The notes beneath the pieces are model-generated. The model saw only the letters and a list, made by a program, of their open reading frames with translations, did not search any database and had not been told where the DNA came from. A DNA stretch of 64,000 nucleotides. Source: Tausonia pullulans. Its lineage: Eukaryota > Basidiomycota > Tremellomycetes > Cystofilobasidiales > Mrakiaceae. The stretch covers positions 248,001 through 312,000 of the forward strand of contig OX637632.1 in the NCBI GenBank assembly GCA_951802195.1, read 5' to 3'. Both the position numbers and the translations under genes were made by a program. Shown piece after piece: positions 1-11,300 of the stretch (positions are counted from its first letter, which is position 1; every line of letters begins with the position of its first letter).

Positions 1-1993
1 CTAGATGGCTACTCGCCCTTTGACGATGATCTGGAGAGTGCGCTCACGTTTTGCCGGCCTCGTTAGGCGGCAGTACCCCGAGTCAGCCTGTCTCCAGATT
101 CTCGTCAGATCAAATTGATCTGATTATCAGGACCACGTGTAACGGATGACCATAAAGTGTGCGGATCAGCAAGGAGTTAAAGGCCTCGTATATGTGTTTC
201 AAGCTTCAGCACAAATTCCAACCAACTTACAGCAAACACTGAGGTCGGCCGATGCCCGACTCAGTATCCTCTTCGCCAGAAGACATTTCTAGACTGGACT
301 GGTCGGAGATCTGTCTGAGAAACTTGATTGAGCGCCACACATGACCTTTGATTCTGCAGATCAATGCCTTCAGTTATTTAATTGCTAGCCGTTAATGCAT
401 TCTGGCCACGTTCAGCCGTGGAAGGACCAAACTCCCGGAGGGCCGGGATCTGCCCCCACCTCCCCCCTTCTCTTTCTCTCAATCCCTTCACCATCAAACC
501 ATCACCTCTCGTCCAAACTGGCTCCCTTGGTCTGACTCGAATGGCCGGCCCTCCGCCATGCACGATCTTCCATGGTTGCTCTCGACCAGAGGTACCTGGA
601 TGACTCCACCTAGCAGGCGCCGTTCCAGCATATCCTCTGGCCTTGTGACTCATTCTGACCTTCATCGCTGTGAAGATGGCCGTCATGGTCGGCCTTCCCC
701 CTCCCGGCGCCGTCTCCAAGCAGTCAGCGCGTAGATCTAATGCACACGGAAGAGAGTTCAGCACTACCTCAAGGCGTGGCCCATTCGGGTGCCGACTAAC
801 TCCTACCGCGTTACTCTTTGAGTGAGTATGCGCAGCAGCGCAGACCATAACTTCAGCCTCTCAGAGATTCTGAGCCCTTTTCGATGTTTCGATCACCTTC
901 GCCTCGCATCGCTCGAAAGAACCGCTTTCATCAAGTTGTTCCGGACCACGGTAGGGCTGCTTCCCCCCGGCCGTATAACTGGATCCGACGAGCTCTCCGA
1001 ACCGGATCGAGGTTCGTGCAGCAGTCGGCCGTGCACGCGCTGCAGTCTGGTTCCCATTTCTTCCCTTGTCAAGTTGAGGGATTTTGCCTTTGTTGGAATG
1101 AATGACTCGTGACCATCGCCTGCTACGTACATGATGGGGGCAGAGGTATGCTCATCGTGGTGCTTCATGCTTGAATGAACCCTTGGAAGATGGATGGGAG
1201 GGGCGATGGTCCACAGTCCTCTCTCCTCCCTCTGCGCATCAGGTTGTTTTAGGAGGACTGCTGTGTACTCGCCGCTGACTCTCCGTTTCCTTCGGCGGCG
1301 CACGGTAGGTTCAAAGTCCTCCCAGGGAGAATAAGGAGGACGACGCTGGCTTCATGGGCAATGGGGTCGGGTTTGAATCCAACTGAGCAAGCACGAAGCA
1401 GGCATGCGAGAGAAAGGAGAGGAGAGGGAGTAGCTCCTCGGTAAATCGTGATGTGAGATGGAAGAGAGAGCGGGGGGGGGGAGGGGAGGCAGTGCGAGCA
1501 GGGCTCGACATACTGGGCTAGGCAAGGATCTATCGACTGCGTGGGCTATGCTGCGCGCCTGTGGCCCAATGCATGCCGCCCATGCCTGAAGGGGGTAGGG
1601 TGTCCAAGCCTGTGCCGTCGCTATCGGTGCCCATTCTCGATCTACAGTCGGTGGCGGGGCGCGGTGTCGACGTCCATGGCGTCCAGGTGCGAGGGGAGGG
1701 AGTTCGTCAAGGCGTGTGTGTATCATACGGAGAAGAGAGAGTGAAGAAACGAGGTAGAGGGAGCCAGCTCGCATGAGGGGAGAGAGAGTATGTGGACGAC
1801 GAGGGGTGGGTTGTAAAAATAAAGGAAGACGGATGAGTCGTGAGAGGCCGGCGAAAGATGTAAGCGAGCAGAAGCCGAAGAGAAGAGCGAGCGAAGAAAA
1901 GTAGCAAGGACAAAACCAAGGGGGTTAAGGGGGAAGGAAAGGAGACAGTGAGGGAAATAAGAAGAGTCTGAGGCAAGAGTAAGGACAAACGAT
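1..1993. other. Stretch without a supported gene
   Basis: I see no convincing gene here. Open frames on both strands lack recognisable motifs. The first 66 bases on the plus strand read as a short open tail containing GYSPFDDD followed by TAG, faintly like the CaM-kinase GYTPFD loop, but nothing kinase-like follows. The part from about 1300 to 1990 is purine-rich on the plus strand and probably holds the 3' untranslated region of the RAC1 gene that ends at 1994. Confidence 0.4.
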
Positions 1994-3634
1994 TCACATG
2001 AGGACGCAGCCTCCCTTCTTCTTAGTCACCCGGGGCGCCGGATTGAGGACTGCCCGGATGGCCTCATCGCTAAAGAACACCACGACAGATGAGCAAGCCA
2101 CTCCTCCTCTCAAACACGAGAGAGACCACCTACAAGACGGTCTTGAGCCCCTTCTGCGTGAGCGCCGAGCACTCGAGATACCGGACCGCGCCAATCTCCT
2201 TGATGAGCGCGTTGGCCTGGGTGTACTGGATCGGGGCTTGGCGCCGCTCGGCGAGCTTCTGGATCGACTGGGGATCCTCGCGGAGGTCTGTTGAATGCAG
2301 TATGAGTTGAACTGCAACAAGAACGGAACGAGAGAAAAAAGGAGACATACCGAGCTTGGTACCGATGAGGATGATGGGCGTCGAGGGCGAGTGGTGGTTA
2401 ATTTCCGGAATCCACTTCGTTTTGACGTTCTCAAACGACGCAGGCTGAGGGGGAGTCGGTCAGCCTCGCATCGCGCGCGCATGCAGACACGGAGACAACC
2501 CCGCACCGAGACGAGCGAGAAGCAGACGAGGAAGACATCCGTCTGTGGGTAGCTCAAAGGCCGGAGTCGGTCGTAGTCCTCCTGTCCGGCGGTATCCCAG
2601 AGACTGCGGTGCGAGCGCGTCGTGAGCTCTCGTGTGTTCGCGCAAAGCAGATGCAACCCGTCTGCGCACCCAAGGGAAATAGTCGATCCATCGACAATGA
2701 TGTTGGTCGAGTAGTTGTCTAAGGGCGCGTTCAGAGTAGCGGCTGGTCAGCCGGTGAGCGGGGGAGCGGAAGTGGGATACGCGTCATCGTTTCATGCGCG
2801 CGGATCCGCCTGAAACGACGCGCCGCACGGAGAGAAGCTAAGGACCAAAGACAGTCGGAACGTATTCGCCCTGAGAGAAGAGACCGATGGAGTGGTCAGC
2901 CTGGAACGCCGCAGCGGTTCAAGAAGGTGCCAGACGAACAGGGAAGGCCTGGGAGTGCGAGTGACGTGCATTGTGACCGCGCACAGATGACGGGGGGGGG
3001 GGGGGGGAAGCAGCGGGTCGAGGAGGGCACGAGACGAAGAAGGTCGGGGGGGCTGTCAGCACGCGTCGCGGCCAAGAGTGGAGAGCGGCCAGGTGCTCTG
3101 CATGCGCCACGAGAAAGTCGAAACGCACGTTGGTCGTATAGGAGATGAGAAGACACGTCTAGGTGAGTCGAGAGGGCCGAGAGAGCGAGCGAATCAGCCT
3201 ATGGAAGGACATCAAGCTGGCTGGACGTGGGTCCAGCTCTCCCGCCGCGGATGGGCGAGAAAGAGACAAGTTGAGCGCCGACCGCACCTTTCCGACAGCG
3301 CCGTCACCAACTGCGAGCGAAGAGAGATCGTGTTCGAGTCAACTTGAGCTCTGAGGCTTCCGGGATGCCTCTCCGCGCGCCGAGAGATAACGACGACGAC
3401 GAGCGGAGGAGGCAGCAGGAGCAAGGGACGCACCAACGACGCCTGTTTCGCGCGAGGCGGGAAAGGAGTGACCAGAGCGAGGACATTAGCCTTGTGAATA
3501 GGGCAGGATACGATGAAAGCTTTTCCCCGGGCCTGTCTGTGGACCGATAACCGCGATGGTGGACGCGGCAACGGCGACAAAGGGGTGACGGGAGAGAGAG
3601 GAAGGGACGTGCATTTGATGCTCTTGTGGGCCAT
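1994..3634 (-). CDS. RAC1: Rac1-type Rho GTPase, 11 exons including two 9-nt microexons
   Basis: Small GTPase of the Rho family that controls actin, polarity and NADPH oxidase at the plasma membrane. Exons (minus strand, in order): 3613-3634, 3434-3442, 3288-3310, 3129-3158, 2940-2948, 2846-2870, 2670-2718, 2507-2603, 2351-2444, 2134-2287, 1994-2069. They total 588 nt and encode 195 residues, the usual Rac length. Visible motifs are the P-loop GDGAVGKT, switch [17 protein letters not shown], switch [26 protein letters not shown], the Rac-type [14 protein letters not shown], a basic KKK and the CAAX box CVLM. Rac rather than Cdc42 is favoured by [13 protein letters not shown] and the [14 protein letters not shown] segment. 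Without the microexons 3434-3442 (supplying CVVV before GDG) and 2940-2948 (AFP) the frame does not rebuild the family sequence. Intron 1 then begins with GC instead of GT. The start ATG fits the Rac N-terminus MxxxSIKC. Confidence 0.93.
2940..2948 (-). other. RAC1: 9-nt microexon of RAC1 (codes AFP)
   Basis: On the minus strand the sequence reads ...cactcccag GCCTTCCCT gttcgtct..., a perfect AG/GT-flanked phase-0 exon of three codons (AFP). It joins exon 4, ending TTN, to exon 6, starting GEY, and gives the invariant Rac segment TNAFPGEY. A poly-C run of 16 lies 44-59 nt upstream in the preceding intron. Confidence 0.88.
2992..3007. repeat. G16 homopolymer inside a RAC1 intron
   Basis: Sixteen consecutive G on the plus strand, read as C16 on the RAC1 coding strand, within the 180-nt intron before the AFP microexon. 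Confidence 0.9.
3434..3442 (-). other. RAC1: 9-nt microexon of RAC1 (completes KCVVVGDG)
   Basis: The minus strand reads ...cgaaacag GCGTCGTTG gtgcgt.... Joined in phase 1 between exon 1 (ending ATC AAA T) and exon 3 (starting TT GGT GAC), it gives [13 protein letters not shown] exactly. The intron before it starts GCACGT, a GC donor. No GT-donor solution that I tried keeps the frame. Confidence 0.8.
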
Positions 3635-4339
3635 GGTTGAGGGAGAGAAATGAAGGGAGGGGAGACCGGGTACAAAAGAGAGATAGCTTGAGACCTGCGA
3701 GAAGGAAGTCGAGCGTTTAGGACCCAACATTTTGAGACGGGAGGACAGGGAGAGCGAGAGCGAGCGCGCGAGAGGGACGGGAGAGTCCGAGCTCGCCCTC
3801 TCGCTCATCGACCTGTGACTGAGGCAAATGGCACGCACGGATGCGCGATGAGCCTTCCGAAGGGTTCCAAGCTGTCCAAGCCGGGAGAGGGATAGAGGAG
3901 AGCGCTGGGTGGGCGAGTCGAGGAGTGATGGTGGTCAAGGGGGGAGAGGAGAGAAGCACAAGGGATCCGAGTGACCCGCTCTCCCGCCTCACTCGCTCTC
4001 GCTCTCGCCTGAGCCCCTGTCGAAAGAGCGAGTGCTCGGGAGCGCTCGCTCTTCTCTGGCTCTTGTTCGGCTGCTATTGGTTTTAGTTTATGGCTTTGCC
4101 CCGCTCTGGCTCTTGCATTGCGACCGAAAGACCAACTTCTCCGTTCCTGCGCTTTGTCCTCCATCATCGAGAGTGCAAGTGGCGCGGACGCTGGCTCCGA
4201 CCGTAACGACAGCTGATGCTCAGGCCAAGGACAGCCGTTGGTACACATGAGCATCGTATTTTCCTTCACTCCATCTCCTCCTCCTACGTCTCTCTTTCTC
4301 TCCCTGCCTCTCTCTTTCTGTTGCTACTAGCCGCTCACT
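3635..4339. other. Intergenic stretch between RAC1 and TOM20
   Basis: No supported gene. It should hold the promoter of RAC1 (start at 3634, minus strand) and the 3' untranslated region of TOM20 (stop at 4340-4342, minus strand). The part from 3720 to 4080 is rich in GAGCGAG/CTCGCTC simple-sequence patches on both strands. Confidence 0.5.
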
Positions 4340-5814
4340 CTACGCCCGGCCGGCGCCAGCGACGGCGGCCTGAAGGGCCGCGACCATCTCGGCCTCCTCG
4401 GCGTCATCGTCGATCGACTCGTTCCGCTGGGAGCGCTGAGCGGCAGAGTTGATGGTGTTGGAGATGGCGATGAGCTCCTTGATGAGCTGTTGTAGGCGTC
4501 AGTGAGGGACGGGCGTGGACGTCAGCGGTGTGACTTCAGCTGGCGCGGCAAGAGGAACCATCAGCAACGTACAGAAAAGACGGGGGGGACAACGGTCTTC
4601 TCCTGGTAGTGGGAAACAAGACCGAGCAAATGTGAGTGGTCAGCATGAGCACTCCAGAAATTGGCACCTGCGCGCGCAAGTCCGAAAGACCGAGACGCAC
4701 GTAGACTGCGCGATACGAAGAAAACAAAATCAGCGATACTTCAATGAACAGAGCACAATGCAGTCAACGACGCTTACTCTGCATGAGCTCGGGAGGCGAC
4801 GGGTAGATCCGGAGGGCACGGAAGAAGGAGAGCGCTGCAGGGACGTAGGCCTCCTCACCGACGGCGGAGAGACGCTCTCCAATAGCGACATTCTCCATAA
4901 AGTACTTCTCCTGAGAAAGACAAGTAAAAGAGACCTTCGTCAGTGGAACACGAGCAAGCGAGCACGAGGACGGCGAAAGGCCGAGGGTCGACCGCGCCGT
5001 CTGAGTAAAAGCGACACGTACGCTCTCATCTGGCGAGCTGGGCATCGGCTCCTGCGAGATCTCAATGATGGCAGTAATGAGGTCCTGTCAAAGTTTCAGG
5101 TGGAAGCAAGCTGTCAGCACCGGCCAAGTCGAAGGCGCGCGACAAGCTCAATGAGTGGGAGACTGACCTTCTTGATGCGAGCTCCCTGGGCTGACTGGGC
5201 TGACTCGACGTGCTTGGAGACCTTCTTGTTCGCCTTTCCTGGAAAAGAGAAGCGCGCAGAGTCAGCCATTGCTCTCGAGGAGCAGAAGGAGGCTGAGCAT
5301 GTGAAGGCACGAGGCAAGCAGCGCGCGTCCAGTCGACGACGTCAACCGACAAAGGCCGGCACTCCGTGTCGGTAGCGTCGTCGAGATCCCTGCCCCTCAA
5401 CATCACAGCGCCACCCGTACGAGAAGCAGCTGTCTCGAGGTCGTGCTGAGTTGCTAGTGACAGTATGCGCGAGCACAGCCTCGCTGACCGGCCGTATGTC
5501 ACTTCTCGTCGCCTCTCCCTCGATTAGCGACTTCTCATTCCTCGCCCTCCTCCACTGCGTCCTCCCGACCACGCGACCTGCGCCCCCGAAGACTCATAAC
5601 GACAAACTTGCTCCTGGAGGGACTCACGAAGCGAACGCCTGAACTCCTTGTCCGTCTGGCGCCGGTAGTCAAAGTAGATCGCGTACCCGGCGAGGCCGGT
5701 GAGCGTTGCGGCGCCGACGGCGAGCGCGATCTGGACCGGCCGGGAGAAGGCCGTCGCGGAAGACGTCGAGGAGATGGCGACGGGTGCGGGGACAGAGACG
5801 GGGAAGGAGGCCAT
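4340..5814 (-). CDS. TOM20: Mitochondrial import receptor subunit Tom20
   Basis: Receptor of the TOM complex in the outer mitochondrial membrane that binds presequences. The first exon (5628-5814) codes an N-terminal membrane anchor, VQIALAVGAATLTGLAGYAIYF, followed by the family hallmark YFDYRRQTDKEFRRSLR. Later exons give KANKKVSKHVESAQSA, DLITAIIEISQEPMP, the TPR-like block EKYFMENVAIGERLSAVGEE, FFRALRIYPSP, and the tail ELIKELIAISNTINSAAQRS ending ...GAGRA at TAG 4340-4342. I chose the ATG at 5814 because it sits in CCGCCATGG and is close to the membrane span; the open frame continues upstream to 5883 but without family support. Exons are short and separated by 60-110-nt introns. It is divergent from LYS1. 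Confidence 0.88.
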
Positions 5815-6740
5815 GGCGGAAGAGGGGGAAGGGGGCGGAAGGAGGAGGCGGGATCCTGTTGTGTTAGTGGTTGAGTGCAGCAACGGCTCACGGAAGCCTC
5901 ATGTCTGAGCGACCGCCCGCTTTTCGAATTCAAGTTCCCACGGACGGCAGAGGCTCTCGTCATTTGGTCGGTGAGAAAAGGCCGGCAGGATCGACTGGGG
6001 TACGTCGGCCTGAAGATGGTCTGGGCGAGTCGCTTCATGTTGACTAAAAAAGTTGTTACGAGTAGGGGAATTGTCCGGGAGGGACACCAAAGTGCGCTCA
6101 GCGCTTGCGCCACCGTCACAGCCGTCATGGCACTGTGTCATTGATGTACACACGTTTTACTTTACCTACGAAATCTTCAAACATTTGCTCACATTGATGT
6201 GCCTGGGAGACCTATCTCGCTGATATCCTCCATAGACCGCCCCCTGACTGCTCAGATGGAAGCGCACACTTGCGTGGTTCTCGCTGCCCGAGCTACGCAA
6301 CAGTGAGCCTTGCGAGTGATGCAACTTTTCTTGTTACATCAACGAGGTCTCATGGCCTGCCAGAAATCGTTCAGTGTGCCCTCCAAAAATCGGCTCTTCC
6401 ATCACTCCGCCTGACTCCTTGCCTCGACGGCGAGCGCCGAAGGCGTCTGAGGCGCGCGCGTTCTATCCAGACAAGAATCCCTTGGACCTTGAACTGGTTT
6501 GAAATAGAAGATACATCCTCCAAGATGTTCTTGGGAAAAGCCAAGCTCGGCAGAATGATAGTAATCATGCGGTATCTCCTTGACGACAACCGACAGTTTC
6601 AGGCGAGTCATCAGCCCAAATGACTACCTACTCTCCTCTCCATTCTCTCTTGTTTCCTTTATCGCTACCCTCTCCCCTCCAACACCCACAGCCGCCGATT
6701 CCCTTCTCTCTCTTTTCTCCTTCCTTCTTCTCTCCTCATC
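5815..6740. promoter_or_regulatory. Divergent promoter region TOM20 / LYS1
   Basis: Gene-free stretch of 926 bp between two divergent starts. It contains TGACTC at 6412-6417, the core recognised by Gcn4-type bZIP activators of amino-acid genes, about 325 bp before the LYS1 ATG; such a hexamer is expected by chance, so the link is only suggestive. The 90 bases before the LYS1 start are strongly pyrimidine-rich, as is common for highly transcribed fungal genes. Confidence 0.4.
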
Positions 6741-8140
6741 ATGTCTGCCCCCAACAAGTCTCTCTGGCTCCGCTGCGAGACCAAGCCGCACGAGCACCGG
6801 TCGGCGCTCACCCCGACGACGGCCAAGGCCCTCCTCGATGCCGGCTTTGACATCACCGTCGAGAGGGACCCTCAGCGGATCTTTGACGACCAGGAGTTTG
6901 CCGAGTGAGTGTTGGTGTCGCCCGGGTGGCTTCGTTTGCTTTGGAGCCAGCCATCTCTTTCACGCCTCTCGGCTCGCCCCGTCGTCTCTTTCTTTCGGAG
7001 TCGCGAGCCCGACGAAAGAGTTGTGACGCCGATGCATATCCTGACTCGCTCTCCCCTCCCCCAGCGTCGGCTGCAAGCTCGTCGCCACCAACTCGTGGCA
7101 CACCGACTGCCCTAAGACGACGGCTGTCATCGGTCTTAAGGAGCTCGAGGAGTCCGATGAGCCCCTCCCGCAGACGCACATCCAGTTCGCGCACTGCTAT
7201 AAGCACCAGGCCGGCTGGTCGTCTGTCCTCAAGCGGTTCCGCGTCGGCGGAGGGACCCTGTACGACCTTGAGTTCCTCACCGACGCTTCGGGCCGTCGGG
7301 TTGCGGCCTTTGGCTTCCACGCTGGGTTCGCTGGCGCTGCCGCAGGCTGTCTCGCTGTCGGCGCCCAGGTCGGTGGGGGGCGCCTTGGCCCGCTCAAGCC
7401 GTACAAGAACGAGGACGACATGGTCGAGAAGGTCAAGACTGAGCTCGCCAAGGTCGGCCGGCCTGTCAAGGCACTCGTTGTTGGAGCCAAGGGCCGCTGT
7501 GGTTCGGGTGCCGTCGATTGCTTCAGGAAGGTCGGCCTGACCGAGTACGTGATGCCTGCTTTGTCTGCCTGCCGTAGTGTTTCGTCGCTGACATCCCTCG
7601 ACGACCACCAGGGAGAACATTATCCAGTGGGACATGGAGGAGACTGCCAAGGGCGGGCCCTTCCAGGAGTTCCTTGATGGTGTGTCCTGTCTCCCTCGCC
7701 CTATCTCTGATATCCCCTCCTAACACTCCACATCTCCAGTCGACGTCGTCGTCAACTGCATCTACCTCACCTCGCCGATCCCCCACTTCCTCACCAACGA
7801 CTTCATCAACCAGGCCGGCAAGGACCGCAAGCTTTCGTGCCTCGTCGACGTCTCTTGTGACACGACGAACCCCAACAACCCTCTCCCGATCTACTCGATC
7901 AACACCGTCTTCCCCGAGCCGACCGTCGAGGTCGAGGTCGCCGAGGGTCTCCCAAAGATGACAGTTATCTCGATCGACCACCTCCCGACGCTCCTCCCGC
8001 GTGAGGCATCTGAGTCCTTCTCCCAGGCGCTCCTTCCGTCTCTCCTTACGTTCCCGCAGCGGGAGACAGAGGGCGTCTGGACGCGCGCCGAGGAGCTCTT
8101 CAAGAAGCACTCGGCCGAGGCCAAGGAGGTCGACCCTTGA
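6741..8140 (+). CDS. LYS1: Saccharopine dehydrogenase (NAD+, L-lysine-forming)
   Basis: Last enzyme of the fungal alpha-aminoadipate lysine pathway: saccharopine + NAD+ + water to lysine + 2-oxoglutarate + NADH. Four exons, 6741-6904, 7065-7544, 7612-7679 and 7740-8140, give 370 residues, the usual Lys1 length. The N-terminus LWLRCETKPHEHRSALTP, the FAHCYKHQAGW segment, LYDLEFL, the nucleotide-binding GAKGRCGSGA, WDMEETAKGGPF, and the C-terminal ISIDHLPTLLPREASE block are all characteristic. The C-terminus lacks a clear peroxisomal SKL; it ends EAKEVDP. The start is the only ATG before this conserved N-terminus and sits in ATCATCATG. Divergent from TOM20. Confidence 0.95.
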
Positions 8141-8338
8141 GCAGCGGGAGGCTTGTAATGTGAAGGCAAATAGAATGTTTTTTTTGGACACTTGACTATA
8201 GGTTAAACCGACGCAACCAAAGACGAGGAAGAAAGGAAGAGAGGGAAAGCGGCAGAGAAACAGTAGAAGAACAAGGCGAGCGCGTGAAATAAATGAAGGA
8301 AAGGCCGGAATAAGACGAGCGACACCTACACCACCCCT

Positions 8339-11300
8339 TCACACCGATGAGACAAAGAGCTTCCCCCTCGTCAGCGCCGCTATTACCTCCTCCTCGCTTG
8401 CCTGATCCGTCCCAGCGGCCACAAAGACATCGTCGAGCGACGTCGACGCTCCCACCCCCCAGTCCACGATGAGGCCACCACCACTCTCCCTCTCGGAGAA
8501 GAGGGCATCCGAGCTCCAGACGACCGAGGGCGACAGGGTCGAGACCCTCGCCGCTCCATTCGGAGCCGCCCAATCTCTTAGAGCCGCTGCCTCCGTCGAG
8601 GCAAAGAAGGCCCGCTCTCCAGGAGCGGTCGCAAGGGCCGAGATGGTGTAGTTCAAATTGGAGACTGAGATCTTGCCAAGAAGGACGGCGCCGAGCTGTG
8701 GGATCGCCTCTGCGCCAACAGTGGTCCTGTTTAGCGCGGTTGCGAGTAAGGGGAATCCAGCGGCGGCGGTTGGAGGGGGTGGGAGGAAGAGCCTTGACTG
8801 CGACGAGACGAGAACGAACGCGACGAGCTCGCGAGCCAGGTCAGGTGAGGGGAAGGCGCGGAGGTAGTCGAGGAGGACGTGGTTGAGATGTAACGTGGTG
8901 CCGTGCATTCGAGGGTCGTCCGAGACAGAGAGGGAGGAGGAAGACGAGGTAGGAAGAGCGGAGAAGAGCTCGCCAGAGTGAACAACGACGCGGACCTTGG
9001 CATCTTCGTTGATGACGGTAGCCTGGCGTGGAACGCTGGATCGGGACGAGAGGAAGGGCTGGCGGAGGCGGAGTAGGTTGACCAGGCCGTAAACAGGTCG
9101 ATTGTGGGAGCTGACGCAGATGTCTGAGGCGAAGCCGATGGTGGACGGCGGAGCCAGGCCAAAAACGGACGCCTCGTATGACCGGACGAGGGAGGAGGTG
9201 CCTTCCGTGAGAGAGTAGCAAGAGAGAGGCGGAGGGAAGGATGTGTTGGAGCGCTGAGCGAGGGCAATGAGGGACGGGTAGGTCGCGTCGAAGGGGAGCA
9301 GGATGGGCGCGTTCCGGATGGCGTCAATGAAGGTGGGGAGCTGAGACAAGTCCAGGGAGAGGGTGTTTTTCCAGTAGAGTTGGATTGCTGACTCGGACTG
9401 CGCGGAAGAAGCTGGTAGAATACAAACGGTTAGTGAGAATCGCGGCCACAAGCACAGATGGACGACGAACCAGCAGCGAGAGAGGTCACTCTCGTCAGAG
9501 CGGACACGGCCTCTTCGCCAACCAGTGTCTGTTGAAACATGTTGGCACTCGAACTCGCGACCCAATCTTGGACCGGCGCCTCGACGCCGAGAGCAGCGAG
9601 ATCGAACACCCAGCCGGCCGATACAATCCTTAAAGGCATGGCAGGGACCGCTCGCTTCTGAGCGCCCGTGAGTGTGAAGGGACCATCTGGAATTCCGGAG
9701 AGATTGATGCTTGCAAACTGGGATTGAAGATCCGAAACGATGGTTCGGCTCTCTGTCTGAGCGAGATGCCAGACAAGGGCAGCACGGGCAAAGGCGAGTC
9801 GCTCCTTCTGGCGGGAGGGATCGAAGCCGTGGCCAAGATCGCTGAAGTGGGCTTGGGTGGAGCAATCGTCGCCAGAGGATTGAGAGCTGTTAAAGATAGC
9901 GGCGAGAGATATGGGAGCGATAGTCGTGTTGAAGAGAGTCGAGGCAGAGCCGGCGAGATCGATGAGACTCAATGCCAGAGGGAGACAGTCGGAGGAATCG
10001 GAGGACGTGCAAACGCAGGTTGATTCTGACAAGGCAGAGAAAGGTAGTCAGCACTTGAGTGGAGAACAAAAGCAAGGCTTAAGGACGTACTGAGGTCGCA
10101 GAAAGCACCCAAAAACCCGCTCGCGCAGTTGCTCGACGCGCCCGTGTCAGCGGGACCTCCATTATTGGACGGTTCTTGTCTGCGAGTGATCAGTCTAGAG
10201 ATGGGACACGGATGGGGGTTCAGAGTTGGCGGGAGAACAATTGGTGCGCCCTAGAGTAACAACTCACCCAGCGAGAAGACCAATCAGGAGGGCGATGCTG
10301 ATGACGACCACCATAAAGATCGCCATTTTGATCTTTCGCGAGATCCCTTGGCGGCCTCCCCCTGACGATAATATTTCGGAGGTCTCTTGCAGGCGATGAG
10401 GAGGACCAACGACCTAGGTCCCAGAGTGAGTGTCAGCTGAGGTTCTTCCTGTCGATTCAATGGATTACGGGCCCACCACTCGCGGCTCGTCCTCTCCGTA
10501 ACCGATGACAACAACCCTCGCTTTCTCCTCGCTCGATGGGAATGGCTCCGGTTCCTCTGTGACAGTATCCTCAACCTTAGCCCCCCAGAACGCCAGCGCC
10601 TTCTCCTTCATTGACATTCGCCGCGTGTCAGCCTCCGACGGTGAAGGAGGATGATTGTCGTCCCCGCCGTCTTCTGTGAGCTCCAAGAAATCGCCTCCCT
10701 CGTTCGAGGAGAACTCGCGGCCGATGCTCCGTCTCGAGCTCGACCCGCCGTTCCCACCACCAGAGAGCCAACTCCTCGAGCTCTCCCTGCGAACGACACC
10801 TCCGCTCCGACGGGCACCTGCCTTCGCCGAATGAACGCGCCCACTGCCTGAGCTGAGCTCGTCCGACAAGGACGCAGAGATGGATCTGATGCGTGATTCC
10901 TGGCCAGCGTCGAGGTTCTCGACGAGGCGGTCGGCGCGCCGGGCGAGACGAGCAAGCGAGAGTGAGGCCTCCCACTGGCGGATCCGCGAGGGAGTCCGAG
11001 ACAGGCCTGGCGGGTAAAGGGTGGGGGTCGCAACATAGGAGGCGGTGGAGGACCGACGGGAGGAGAAAACAGAATTGTGCCTCGGCCTGGTGCCTGACAT
11101 GTGGCCGGCCGATGAGTGGGAAGACGCCAGCGAAGGCGCGTCCAAGTTACGCTTGCCGCGGGATGAGGAGTAGGCATCAAATGGGTAGACCGCCGAAGAT
11201 GAGGTGGATTGGGACGGAAAGTCAGATGGGCCCAGCAGAGAAGAAAAAGCGGGCTGGTGCTGCCGGAAGCGAGCAAGGATGTCTTGCTGTGTCGAGGTGA

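Noticed and set aside
2871-2905. RAC1 exon extended upstream to read [10 protein letters not shown] before GEYVPTVF
   Set aside because: It keeps the frame after TTN but inserts ten residues never seen at switch I; the 9-nt exon GCCTTCCCT gives the exact family sequence.
5535-6128. Open frame upstream of TOM20 with an MKRLAQTIFR segment
   Set aside because: It is in another frame from Tom20 and reads through its promoter and exon 1; no family motif.
6412-6417. TGACTC as a proven Gcn4 site for LYS1
   Set aside because: A six-base match is expected by chance several times in a window of this size; kept only as a remark.
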